This document shows, piece after piece, positions 40,660 through 50,162 of a stretch of 64,000 bases of DNA. Under the pieces are notes generated by a model. That model worked only from the letters and a program-made list of their open reading frames with translations. It ran no database searches and had not been told where the DNA came from. The DNA is from Bacteriovoracaceae bacterium (GTDB lineage Bacteria > Bdellovibrionota > Bacteriovoracia > Bacteriovoracales > Bacteriovoracaceae). The position numbers and the translations under genes are program-made. Where the stretch lies: assembly GCA_947450475.1 (NCBI GenBank), contig CANFVK010000002.1, forward strand, positions 310,001 through 374,000, given 5' to 3'. Within the stretch, counting starts at the first letter, position 1. The number at the start of each line of letters is the position of its first letter.

Positions 40660-41708
40660 TCATTCCTTCTAAAAAAGTTGAAATCTTTTGTGGTACTGGA
40701 GGCGTTGGAAAAACGACTATTGCTACAGCAAGAGCTCTTTCTCTTGCGCTTCTTGGAAAAAAAGTTTTACTCATCACAATTGATCCAGCAAAACGACTCA
40801 AGCAAATATTAAATATCCACAATTCAGAGAATGGTGAAATTAATAAGATTTCGCTAGAGCTCTTTGATCGCGAAGCTGACATGAGTTTTGATGCCATCTT
40901 AATGTCACCCAAGGCAACACTTGACCGTATGGCCCATGAAAAAGGACTTCATCAAGAATTTGAATCTACTATTATAAAGACTCTTTCACGTCCCTATGGC
41001 GGTATGAATGAAATTATGTCAATCATTGAGGTTCAGTTTCAATTAGAAAAAAATCTCTATGACACAATCATTCTAGACACTCCTCCAGGAAAGCACTTTA
41101 TCGACTTTTTAGAATCTTCTGAGAAGATTAAGAATTTTTTTGATAAGTCATTTTTAGAAATATTTGAGTATCTTGGGAAAAGTATATCTGGCCCCAAAAA
41201 ACCTAGAGGATTTATATCCAGCATAGTTAATGCGGGAGTTAGAAAGCTGCTTAAATATCTAGAAGATGTAACTGGTGCAGAGTTCGTTGTCGAATTCATA
41301 GAAGCCGTTCTTGCACTTTACAAATGTCGTGATTCTTTTTTGAATGCGCTTCAATTCCAAGAGGATCTAAAGAAAAGTAGTTTTTCAAATTGGTTCTTGG
41401 TGACATCTGTCGAGCAACAAAAGATGAGTGAAGCCCAGGACTTAAAAATACAAGCGTCTCATTTCATGCATGAAGATCATTATCTTATCATTAATAAATG
41501 CTTGAAACTTTTTTTGGATCAATGGGAGCCAGTAGAGAATAAGGCATTAATCAGTTTAAAAAAATCCATGCTTAAACGAGAACTTGATCTACAAAACTTT
41601 GCAAGTAATAATTTTTCAAAAATTTTAAAGTTCCATGAAATCAACCACCCCTCTCCTCTTGAACACGTTAAAAAGCTCTCGGAGATGTTTTTGGAACAGT
41701 CTACATAA
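40656..41708 (+). CDS. ArsA/Get3-like ATPase, canonical copy
   Basis: 'IFCGTGGVGKTTIATARALSLALLGKKVLLITIDPAKRLKQIL', 'IILDTPPGKHFIDFL'. Confidence 0.82.
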   Translation: MIIPSKKVEIFCGTGGVGKTTIATARALSLALLGKKVLLITIDPAKRLKQILNIHNSENGEINKISLELFDREADMSFDAILMSPKATLDRMAHEKGLHQEFESTIIKTLSRPYGGMNEIMSIIEVQFQLEKNLYDTIILDTPPGKHFIDFLESSEKIKNFFDKSFLEIFEYLGKSISGPKKPRGFISSIVNAGVRKLLKYLEDVTGAEFVVEFIEAVLALYKCRDSFLNALQFQEDLKKSSFSNWFLVTSVEQQKMSEAQDLKIQASHFMHEDHYLIINKCLKLFLDQWEPVENKALISLKKSMLKRELDLQNFASNNFSKILKFHEINHPSPLEHVKKLSEMFLEQST

Positions 41709-41722
41709 AAAAAGGAACACTA

Positions 41723-42943
41723 ATGACATATAACATTTCTAGCAAAGATCAATTAGAGCATTTTGTCCGAGATCACTGGGATGAGATTAACATTTATATT
41801 GAGAAACTCAAAGAAGGCTTGCCTATTCCCTTCTACTCCAGCGTTGACATTAGAGAAAGTAGAGAGAAATTCGCACCAGTGGATCACAACATGTATCCGG
41901 CCGGCTTCAATAACCTTTGTGCCGCAGATCTTCTAGATGCTCGAAAAATTTCCGATGAAGCAATAAAAAAAATTGCTCCGCAGTCAAAAAACATTGGCAT
42001 TATTCCGGAATCACATACAAAAAACTTGATGTACCTTGATCATTTGGCAACATTAAAAAAACTTATTTCTGACTGCGATTACAATGTTTATATTCTGAGC
42101 TTTGACTCAACTTTGTTTCCCAACAATGAAGATCTCATTTCATTGACTTCGCATTCAGGAACTCAACTTTCAATTTATCGTGGCTTTATTAAAGATCAAA
42201 GTATTTACGCCAATAAAGTTCAACTTGACTTCATCATCAACAACAACGATCAGTCCAACCCTTGGCCGATAGAGTGGAAAGAAATTCGCACTCCGATTGA
42301 ACCTACACCACTCATTGGATGGTTTAGACGACAAAAAAATACCCATTTCTTTTACTACAAAAAAATTGCAGATGAATTTGCTGCAAATTTTGATATTGAT
42401 CCAAACTTAATTCAGGCTCAATTTAGAGCTGTCGAAGATGTTGATTTTGAAACGAAACAAGGCTTAGAAAAATTAGGTAACGCAGTTGATGAAGTTATTT
42501 CTCACCTAAAGCCAGGCTCAAAAGTTTTTGTCAAAGCTTCTAAAGGGACCTATGGAATGGGGATCAGTGTAGTATCATCGGGTGAAGAAATCATCAACAT
42601 GAATCGCAAGACTCGTAATAAAATGGACATTGGAAAAAATAGTATTAAATTTACTTCGCTTTTAGTGCAAGAGGGTGTCGAGACTATTTTAAAATATGAC
42701 GATATGCCGGCTGAAATTACCGTCTATTTAATTGATGGTAAAAGTATCGGAGGCTTCATGCGTGTCAATGGTGAAAAAGATAGTCTCGGCAATCTAAACA
42801 GTCGAGGAATGGTTTTCAGGAAACTTTGCATGGGAAATCTTGTTGAATCAGCTGAAGATCACAACACAAAGGAAGCACTGTATTCGCTAATTGCTAGGCT
42901 TGCAACCATCGCCTCTGCCTATGAAATAAAAGAAGTTATTTAG
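41723..42943 (+). CDS. gshA: Glutamate--cysteine ligase (proteobacterial TIGR02049-type)
   Basis: 'SVDIRESREKFAPVDHNMYPAGFNNLC', 'VFVKASKGTYGMGI', 'FMRVNGEKDSLGNLNSRGMVF'. Confidence 0.85.
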   Translation: MTYNISSKDQLEHFVRDHWDEINIYIEKLKEGLPIPFYSSVDIRESREKFAPVDHNMYPAGFNNLCAADLLDARKISDEAIKKIAPQSKNIGIIPESHTKNLMYLDHLATLKKLISDCDYNVYILSFDSTLFPNNEDLISLTSHSGTQLSIYRGFIKDQSIYANKVQLDFIINNNDQSNPWPIEWKEIRTPIEPTPLIGWFRRQKNTHFFYYKKIADEFAANFDIDPNLIQAQFRAVEDVDFETKQGLEKLGNAVDEVISHLKPGSKVFVKASKGTYGMGISVVSSGEEIINMNRKTRNKMDIGKNSIKFTSLLVQEGVETILKYDDMPAEITVYLIDGKSIGGFMRVNGEKDSLGNLNSRGMVFRKLCMGNLVESAEDHNTKEALYSLIARLATIASAYEIKEVI

Positions 42944-42951
42944 GAGTATAT

Positions 42952-44334
42952 ATGATGAAAGGTGCTAAGAAAAATGTGTTAGAAGCTATTGGGCAGACTC
43001 CGATTGTCAAACTTAACAAAGTTACAGCAGGAGTGGATTCCGAAATTTATGTCAAACTTGAATTTATGAATCCTGGTGGTTCGAGCAAAGATCGTATTGG
43101 CGGATATATTATGGATCGGGCGATAAAAGCCGGAAAATTAAAACCAGGTGGTACTATAATCGAGGGCACTTCAGGTAATACAGGTGTTGGCTTGGCCATG
43201 TGGGCAGCCGTCAATGGCTACAAGTGCATTTTCGTCATGGCGGATAAGCAGTCTATCGAAAAAGTAAACAACCTAAAATCTTTTGGCGCCAAAGTTGTCG
43301 TGTGTCCGACTGATGTTGAGCCTGAAGATCCGCGCTCTTATTATTCTGTTTCGAAGCGATTGGCTGAAACGATACCTAATTCATACTATGTAAATCAATA
43401 TGATAACTTGTGGAATCGTGAAACTCACGTGGCGACAACAGGTCCAGAAATTTTTGAGCAAACACAAGGAGATTTTGATGTTTACATGGCCGGAGTCGGC
43501 ACAGGAGGCACCATTACCGGTGTTTCGATGTACCTTAAAACTAAAATGCCAAAACTTACTACGGTAGGAGTTGACGTCGAAGGCTCTATTGTCGCCCAGT
43601 TTGCTCGCACTGGAGATTTAAGTGGTGCCCGCTCTTATGTTATCGAAGGCATTGGTGAAGACTTCATACCTGAGAATTATGACTTTAAAGTTATTGATGA
43701 TTGGGTCGTCGTTGGTGACAAGGAATCCTTCATCATGACCAGAGCGCTTTTAAAGCAAGAAGGTATTTATACGGGGGGATCCGGCGGAGCCGCCGTTGTA
43801 GGTGCAATAAAATATGCCAAGACTTTAAAAGAGCCAAAAAAGATCTTGGTCGTTCTTCCTGATTCTGGAAATCGCTATGCTTCTAAAATTTTTAACGATG
43901 AATGGATGATGGGCAAAGGCTATATTGATTCTTCATTCAATGTTCTCATAAAAGATCTTCTTATTGACTTAGGAAAAGATAGAAAAGAAATTATTTCTAT
44001 TACTGATCATGCCACGATTGGTGATGCTGTTAAGTTGATGGAACAAAAAAGTGTGTCTCAACTTCCAATTATTGCCGAAGGGATCATCAAAGGTGTCGTT
44101 AGCGAAAATGGTTTGCTAAAGCCACTTTTTAATGGAGAATTTTCGCTTAGTGATTCAGTCTCCCTAGCCTACTCAAACAAATTTCGCCAAGTCGACATTA
44201 ATGATCTCCTTTCAAACGTTGCTGATTCTCTTTTAAAAAAAGAAGTTGTTCTGGTAACCGAGAAAGGCATATTGGTGAATATCCTATCTAACATTGATAT
44301 CCTTAACTTTATTTCGAAGAGAGAAAACATATGA
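42952..44334 (+). CDS. Cystathionine beta-synthase (PLP domain plus CBS domain pair)
   Basis: 'EAIGQTPIVKLNKV', 'LEFMNPGGSSKDRIGGYIM', 'EGTSGNTGVGLAMWA'; C-terminal CBS motifs. Confidence 0.9.
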   Translation: MMKGAKKNVLEAIGQTPIVKLNKVTAGVDSEIYVKLEFMNPGGSSKDRIGGYIMDRAIKAGKLKPGGTIIEGTSGNTGVGLAMWAAVNGYKCIFVMADKQSIEKVNNLKSFGAKVVVCPTDVEPEDPRSYYSVSKRLAETIPNSYYVNQYDNLWNRETHVATTGPEIFEQTQGDFDVYMAGVGTGGTITGVSMYLKTKMPKLTTVGVDVEGSIVAQFARTGDLSGARSYVIEGIGEDFIPENYDFKVIDDWVVVGDKESFIMTRALLKQEGIYTGGSGGAAVVGAIKYAKTLKEPKKILVVLPDSGNRYASKIFNDEWMMGKGYIDSSFNVLIKDLLIDLGKDRKEIISITDHATIGDAVKLMEQKSVSQLPIIAEGIIKGVVSENGLLKPLFNGEFSLSDSVSLAYSNKFRQVDINDLLSNVADSLLKKEVVLVTEKGILVNILSNIDILNFISKRENI

Positions 44335-45512
44335 GCAAAAAAATATCCAATCATAAAAAATCAACGATTCAAGATATCGCCACAAGAGTTATCCATGTCG
44401 GTGGATACCCTGATAAAGAAACAGGGGCTATTATGCCTCCCATCTATCAAACATCGACTTATGTTCAGGATTCACCAGGTGTACACAAGGGTTATGAATA
44501 TACAAGATCCCACAATCCAACTCGGACGAGACTAGAAGAATGCTTAGCTTCACTTGAACAAGCCAAGCACTGCTGTGTCACTGCATCTGGATTATCTGCA
44601 GAAATGCTCATTATGCATTTACTCCCCGCTGGTTCAAATATTTTATGTGGTGATGATGTCTACGGCGGGACTTACCGTTTATTCACTACCGTTTTTCACA
44701 AAATGCACAATTTTAAATTCATTGATACAACAGATCCCAAGAAGGTCGAAAAAGCTGTCAAGGAATTCAAACCCGCATTGATTTGGCTAGAAACACCTAC
44801 GAATCCTTTATTGAAAATAACGGACATTCAAGCCGTCGCAACAATTGCTAAAAAAGCCAAAGCTTTAACTGTTGTAGATAATACTTTCATGAGTCCCATT
44901 TTTCAAAACCCACTAGTATTGGGAGCTGACTTTGTTTTGCATTCAATGACGAAATACATTAACGGCCATAGTGACGTGGTGGGCGGATGTATTATGTTAA
45001 ATAATGACCACTATCGAAAAGAATTATTTCGACTACAAAATTCAATCGGTCCAAGCCAGTCCCCCTTTGATTCTTGGTTAGTGCTTCGAGGAGTAAAAAC
45101 ACTTGCGATTAGAATGGCCGCTCATGAGAAAAATGCAATGAAGGTTGCAGAGTATCTAGAAAAGCATCCAAAAGTAGAGCGCGTTGTGTATCCAGGCTTA
45201 AAGTCTCATCCCCAATATGCCGTTGCCAAAAAACAAATGCTCGGTTTTGGGGGAATGATTACTTTCTTTTTAAAAGGTGATCTCAAAAAATCTAGCAAAT
45301 TTCTTTCCACCGTCAAATTATTTGCCCTTGCTGAAAGTTTAGGTGGAGTAGAAAGTTTAATTGAACATCCTGCGATTATGACTCACGCTTCAGTTCCCAA
45401 AAAAGTTCGTGAATCTATCGGATTAACCGACAACCTCATTCGCTTATCAGTTGGAATCGAAAATGTTCAGGATTTAATTGAGGATCTTGAATTAGCTTTC
45501 AAATCAGTTTAA
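44331..45512 (+). CDS. Cystathionine gamma-lyase/gamma-synthase (Cys/Met metabolism PLP enzyme)
   Basis: 'TSTYVQDSPGVHKGYEYTRSHNPTR', 'HSMTKYINGHSDVVGG' Schiff-base Lys. Confidence 0.93.
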   Translation: MSKKISNHKKSTIQDIATRVIHVGGYPDKETGAIMPPIYQTSTYVQDSPGVHKGYEYTRSHNPTRTRLEECLASLEQAKHCCVTASGLSAEMLIMHLLPAGSNILCGDDVYGGTYRLFTTVFHKMHNFKFIDTTDPKKVEKAVKEFKPALIWLETPTNPLLKITDIQAVATIAKKAKALTVVDNTFMSPIFQNPLVLGADFVLHSMTKYINGHSDVVGGCIMLNNDHYRKELFRLQNSIGPSQSPFDSWLVLRGVKTLAIRMAAHEKNAMKVAEYLEKHPKVERVVYPGLKSHPQYAVAKKQMLGFGGMITFFLKGDLKKSSKFLSTVKLFALAESLGGVESLIEHPAIMTHASVPKKVRESIGLTDNLIRLSVGIENVQDLIEDLELAFKSV

Positions 45513-45519
45513 AGACATA

Positions 45520-45561
45520 AAGACTTTTAGAAAAAAGCTCACAGCTATTTCTAAAAGTCTT
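45520..45561. terminator. Bidirectional terminator-like hairpin between convergent genes
   Basis: 14-bp perfect stem AAGACTTTTAGAAA / TTTCTAAAAGTCTT, 14-nt loop. Confidence 0.75.
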
Positions 45562-46651
45562 CAGGCAACTGATAAATAATGCTTTGATCTATCTCCAAGA
45601 CAGACATGAACGCATCATAAATTAAAAAACTTCCTTTTTTATTTCTAGTTAGCTCAAAGAAAAATTCATTTACCAAATCTTTTGAATCCTTATCTTTGTT
45701 ACTTTGAAAAAAACTTTTGATAGTCAAATGGGGATTGAGCAACTCCCAGTTTTTCATTGCTCCCTCAGAAATGAGGTGAATCTTATCTCCAGGCTTTAGT
45801 TTCAATTTTAAATTTTGTCCAAAATGATAAAGTTCACCATCAATAAATAAAAAGCCCAATCCTTTGAGTTCAAAGAATGATTGTAAGTTTTTCAAGTTCA
45901 TTTTCATTAGGCAATAGGTCAGTTCTGCCTTATTTTCTTGAGCATGAAAGCTTATAATTTTCTGAAACTGCTCAAGAAAACTATCAGAAGCATCAACTAG
46001 TTTTTTTTCTTTTTGTAATTCGATTTCTGAAATTATCATTGAAGTCAGCAGGTATGAATTGCTTCCCAATTGCATAAAGAAAAGTTCGTTCTCATTTTGA
46101 AAAACATCAAAAAACTCCCCGCCACTTTTCTCTCCCGCCATAAACTTGCTAGTTAGAGTTATGCCTTTGTACTTATCCATTCTAATCTTTACAAACCGAT
46201 CATGAAGATCTCTAACCCGCAATAATTCATTTTTGGTGTAATCTAAAATCTTTTCCAAATCTGCCAATAAACTTTGTATTCCTGATTTTGGCTCATGAAA
46301 ATTTTGAAGTAGATAATTTTTTAAAAGTGGAATGTTATATTCTATTTCTTGAGAAATATCTAAAAACCCAAAGATGTTTGAAAAAAAATCCTTAAGTTCA
46401 GTAACAACCTTATAATCCTTCCTGGCATTTAGCCCAATAATAATCTTTTTATCTCGGCGACCAATGAGATTTTTTATTTTATCTAGTTGCTCAATTTCTA
46501 AAAGAACAATGACCGGTGACTGCAAATAAACACCTGCTTCTTCCCAATCAATAAATTGAACTTCAGCATCAACGTTTGCAGCAAGTTTTTTAAAATAGTT
46601 TTCGAGACTAGCAGCTTTATTTTGTCCGCTTAGGCATTGTATGACTTTCAT
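45551..46651 (-). CDS. Divergent PP2C/SpoIIE-like protein with N-terminal receiver-like region
   Basis: 'FMAGEKSGGEFFDVFQNENELFFMQLG' resembles the SpoIIE GGDFYD motif; later 'KPGDKIHLISEG' matches the SpoIIE 'GD.L.L.TDG' region. Confidence 0.55.
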   Translation of the reverse strand: MKVIQCLSGQNKAASLENYFKKLAANVDAEVQFIDWEEAGVYLQSPVIVLLEIEQLDKIKNLIGRRDKKIIIGLNARKDYKVVTELKDFFSNIFGFLDISQEIEYNIPLLKNYLLQNFHEPKSGIQSLLADLEKILDYTKNELLRVRDLHDRFVKIRMDKYKGITLTSKFMAGEKSGGEFFDVFQNENELFFMQLGSNSYLLTSMIISEIELQKEKKLVDASDSFLEQFQKIISFHAQENKAELTYCLMKMNLKNLQSFFELKGLGFLFIDGELYHFGQNLKLKLKPGDKIHLISEGAMKNWELLNPHLTIKSFFQSNKDKDSKDLVNEFFFELTRNKKGSFLIYDAFMSVLEIDQSIIYQLPEDF

Positions 46652-46868
46652 GACTTTCCTCTTTAGTAGAACATATTTTAAAAGAAGGTAGAAAAAATAG
46701 GTATTTAAAAATAAATTGCCTCCTTATTTAGGCACTTCACCTATAGCTGACTATTTTTATCCCTTTGAATTTAAATGAAATAAGAAATCTACCTAAAGTC
46801 ACACCTCTACCTAGCCGATACTGAATCAATGAGGTTGTGAATATTTCTCTGAGTGGACAAAGAAACTA

Positions 46869-47612
46869 ATGACAAAAAAGAACAACTTATACCTTTTACC
46901 GGTATTGAAGGAAAATCGTGATCGACTCTTGAGAAATTCTCAGGTTGATGAGACTGTAACTTCAGTCGCTCATTCACAGATAGATAAAGATCACATTTCA
47001 TTAGTTGTGAGAAGCCTTCTTGCCGCTCTCAAATGTAAAGATGACTACACCTGGGGACATTCCTTAAGAGTTGCCTTTTTTTGCAATTCTGTCGGAAAGG
47101 AAATGGGTTTTTCAGACCAGGAACTTTTTGAATTAGAAGTCTCAGCTCTCTTCCATGACGTTGGCAAGATTGGTGTGCCAGATTCTGTATTAATGAAACC
47201 ATCGCGATTAACAGATGAAGAGTTCCTTGAAATGAAACTTCATCCAAGTAAGTCTTATGAAATCCTCAAAGAATTTCCAAATTTCAAGGCCATGGCGTTA
47301 AATGCCAAACACCATCATGAGCGTTTCGATGGCCGAGGATATCCAGATGCACTTAAGGCTCAAGACATTCCACTTTTTTCAAGAATCATATTAATCTCAG
47401 ACACTTTCGATGCCATGACTTCAACACGTCCTTATCGTAAAGGACTTCCTTATGAAGTGGCTTTCGCCGAATTAAGAGAATTTGCTGGAACTCAGTTTGA
47501 CCCAATGATTGTAGAAAAATTTATTGCCTGCATGTCAAAAGAGCAGAATAAAAACTCTGAAACTTTTAATCTACAAATCATACAAGGTGAATTTAAGAAA
47601 GATGCTGCCTAG
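46869..47612 (+). CDS. HD-GYP domain phosphodiesterase (c-di-GMP type)
   Basis: 'FHDVGKIGVPDSVLMKPSRLTDEEF...HHERFDGRGYPDAL'. Confidence 0.92.
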   Translation: MTKKNNLYLLPVLKENRDRLLRNSQVDETVTSVAHSQIDKDHISLVVRSLLAALKCKDDYTWGHSLRVAFFCNSVGKEMGFSDQELFELEVSALFHDVGKIGVPDSVLMKPSRLTDEEFLEMKLHPSKSYEILKEFPNFKAMALNAKHHHERFDGRGYPDALKAQDIPLFSRIILISDTFDAMTSTRPYRKGLPYEVAFAELREFAGTQFDPMIVEKFIACMSKEQNKNSETFNLQIIQGEFKKDAA

Positions 47613-47617
47613 TTCAA

Positions 47618-48496
47618 TTAATGGCAAAAAGTTGTTGGCACACTTGTAGAGACATTATATTTTTGCACAACGCCACAATCATCATCAGAATTATAAATAT
47701 TAGAAACCGCACATTCAATGGCTTTGCCGTGAGATTTATTCCACTTCATATTTTTGTTGCATTCCACATAAGCCGCTTTATCGACACAAACCCAATAACC
47801 ATCTTTGCAATTATAAACAAGACCTCTGCCTAGCTGATCATAAGCAGGTGGAGGAGTATATACATCATCCTCAACTATTTTTTCTTCTAGCTTGCTTGGC
47901 GCTTTTGCTGAATTTTCTTTCTCTACTTTTTCTTGACCATCAATTTTGTCGAGCAATTTATCGAGATTTTCATCATTTTTTTTCTCTGATGATTTACTTT
48001 CACCTACATCTTTTTTTATTTCTTCGACCTTCGTTACAATTTCCTCAGCAGGTTTTTCTGCGACTACTTCTTCTTTGGGCTTTTCGGCGATATTTATATT
48101 TTCAATTGGAGCAGCAACGGCTGGCTCTGGTGGCTTAGTCTCAGCCAAATCTTTTGGAGCAGTTACCTCGGCATCTTTTTTGGGAGACTCCGCAACAGGT
48201 TTGTTAACTGTTTTGTCATTGGGAGCTTTCTTTTTTTTATTCTTTTTATTAATTTTGACGTTGGTTGCAACGACTGGAGGCTGATCATTGCTAAGAAAGA
48301 ATTGATCTACTGCTAAATAACCAATGCCTATAACTACTGCCACCCTGATAAGCATGCTAATTTGTTTGTTGGGGCCAGTCTTAGAGTTTTTGGCATTATC
48401 TGATGAGTCGTGACTATTGTCTGAGTCTTCGTCAGAATCATCTTCGTCACGATTTTTTTTTGAACCTTTAAAGCCGGAAGTTAATTTATCAAACAT
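47618..48496 (-). CDS. Single-TM protein with Lys/Glu/Ala/Pro-rich linker and C-terminal Cys-containing region
   Basis: Start moved to internal ATG 48496 'MFDKLTSGFKGSKKNRDEDDSDED' to avoid overlap with the divergent 48522 gene; TM 'ISMLIRVAVVIGIGYLAVDQFFL'. Confidence 0.65.
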   Translation of the reverse strand: MFDKLTSGFKGSKKNRDEDDSDEDSDNSHDSSDNAKNSKTGPNKQISMLIRVAVVIGIGYLAVDQFFLSNDQPPVVATNVKINKKNKKKKAPNDKTVNKPVAESPKKDAEVTAPKDLAETKPPEPAVAAPIENINIAEKPKEEVVAEKPAEEIVTKVEEIKKDVGESKSSEKKNDENLDKLLDKIDGQEKVEKENSAKAPSKLEEKIVEDDVYTPPPAYDQLGRGLVYNCKDGYWVCVDKAAYVECNKNMKWNKSHGKAIECAVSNIYNSDDDCGVVQKYNVSTSVPTTFCH

Positions 48497-48521
48497 ATAA
48501 CTTTGATTATAATGGATTTTT

Positions 48522-49169
48522 ATGAAAGTAATAGATGATGGTGTAATCAAATATGACCGGTCAAATTTTTCCCAAACTGACCCGATAGATTTAGTTGAGT
48601 ATTGCGATCTTGAAAAATGGCGCAAGAATCTTTTTGAACTAAATTTAATAGGCGAATATAAAGAACAAGCTGTGGGCTTTGGCAATCTTTCCCAGGTTTA
48701 TAACTATCAAAACTACCATTACTCTCCCTATCCTCAATTTGTGATTACTGGAACTCAAACTGGAAAGTATCCTGTGCTTGATGGACGCCATTACACCAGG
48801 GTGCTTGATTATGAGATTAGTAAACTTAAAATAAAAATGATGGGGGTCATCGAAGCCTCTAGCGAAGCTCTAACTCATGCCGCGATTTATGCCAGTAATA
48901 ATAAAATAAAAGTTGTTTTTCATATTCATTCCAATCAAATTTGGCAAGGAATGATAGATGATTGTGCTGATTTTACCGCGCATGACATACCCTACGGAAC
49001 TATTGAGATGGCGCGGGCCACTCAAGACTGCATTCTAAATAAAAGTGCGGGAGCCTTTTGCATGCATGGTCACGAAGATGGAATTGTTGCTTATGGTAGA
49101 GACTTAGATGAAGTAGGTAAAATTATCCTTAACCTTTATGAAAGATACATTGGCTTAAAAAAAGATTGA
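48522..49169 (+). CDS. Class II aldolase/adducin-like protein
   Basis: 'AVGFGNLSQVY', 'VVFHIHSNQIW', 'CMHGHEDGIVAYG'. Confidence 0.75.
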   Translation: MKVIDDGVIKYDRSNFSQTDPIDLVEYCDLEKWRKNLFELNLIGEYKEQAVGFGNLSQVYNYQNYHYSPYPQFVITGTQTGKYPVLDGRHYTRVLDYEISKLKIKMMGVIEASSEALTHAAIYASNNKIKVVFHIHSNQIWQGMIDDCADFTAHDIPYGTIEMARATQDCILNKSAGAFCMHGHEDGIVAYGRDLDEVGKIILNLYERYIGLKKD

Positions 49170-50155
49170 AAATGTCCCCCCAGCGGTGAAATCCTAACCC
49201 AATGTGAATCCAGGGAACTCGATTTTAATTCTTTTTTTGTAAAAATTCTCCATTCTAAAAAATCTGCCTCTGGAAATTTATTGGCTAAAGAATCAATAAC
49301 AAGTCCCATTGTCTTTCGATAATTCACCTCAACTAAGGGATACAATTTAAAACAATCGTTCTCTTGATAAACAAAAGAATCAATTTGAATATTACCAGTT
49401 GCACCCGCTTCAAGATAAAGATTGGCGATTTTATTCATTGTGACGATAAGCTCGGCTAATTCGTAATCATATTTATGCTTTATATATTTTTTAAACTTAT
49501 CTACACTACTGGCTCCAGCACCGCCGCGAAAAGTACCTTTTTGAGAATTAAAATTTTCGACAATAAAAAAATTTTTTATCTTTCCTTGCTCTACTATAAA
49601 AGTTGTACCTAAATCAAAGATTCGTTCATAAACTGGCTCTAATAGAACATCCTCATGCAGGTAACTTGAAAGTTCTTCTTCTTTGATTTCATTGGTAGAA
49701 AATAAATAGTGTCCTATTCCACTAAAACTGTGAGGATGCTTGATAATCCACTTTTTAATTTGGGGATAAAGCTTGAGGTGAGATTTTAATTGAGTTATAT
49801 CATTTACAATGGCTCCTGAAAAAAATCCCCAACCGTGTTTTTTAGCTATTTCTGCCGATGTAATTTTTGAATTTAATTTTTTTTCCAGCTCCTTATCATT
49901 TCGAAGGCCCCACCAATAAGAAAAAGTTGTAGCCTGTGGATTAAAACTTGGAATACTAAACCCCAACAACTTAAGTTGCTCTAGGTACTTAGTATCATAA
50001 TCTTTTACATTTTTTAAGATGGCTTCTTCCCGATTAATCAAAAAGAAAACATATTCAAATTCACTAATTATTTTTTTTGAAGAGGCTGAAAGTTCATCAT
50101 AATTTTTTTCAAAAAGCCAAGATTCGTAATCAAGATCAACTTTATAAAATTTCAT
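49136..50155 (-). CDS. ATP-grasp-like protein of unknown substrate
   Basis: 'KKWIIKHPHSFSGIGHYLFS', 'LLEPVYERIFDLGTTFIVEQGKIKNFFIVENF', 'EAGATGNIQIDSFVY..LYPLVEVNYRKTMG'. Confidence 0.55.
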   Translation of the reverse strand: MKFYKVDLDYESWLFEKNYDELSASSKKIISEFEYVFFLINREEAILKNVKDYDTKYLEQLKLLGFSIPSFNPQATTFSYWWGLRNDKELEKKLNSKITSAEIAKKHGWGFFSGAIVNDITQLKSHLKLYPQIKKWIIKHPHSFSGIGHYLFSTNEIKEEELSSYLHEDVLLEPVYERIFDLGTTFIVEQGKIKNFFIVENFNSQKGTFRGGAGASSVDKFKKYIKHKYDYELAELIVTMNKIANLYLEAGATGNIQIDSFVYQENDCFKLYPLVEVNYRKTMGLVIDSLANKFPEADFLEWRIFTKKELKSSSLDSHWVRISPLGGHFQSFFKPMYLS

Positions 50156-50162
50156 GAACTGG

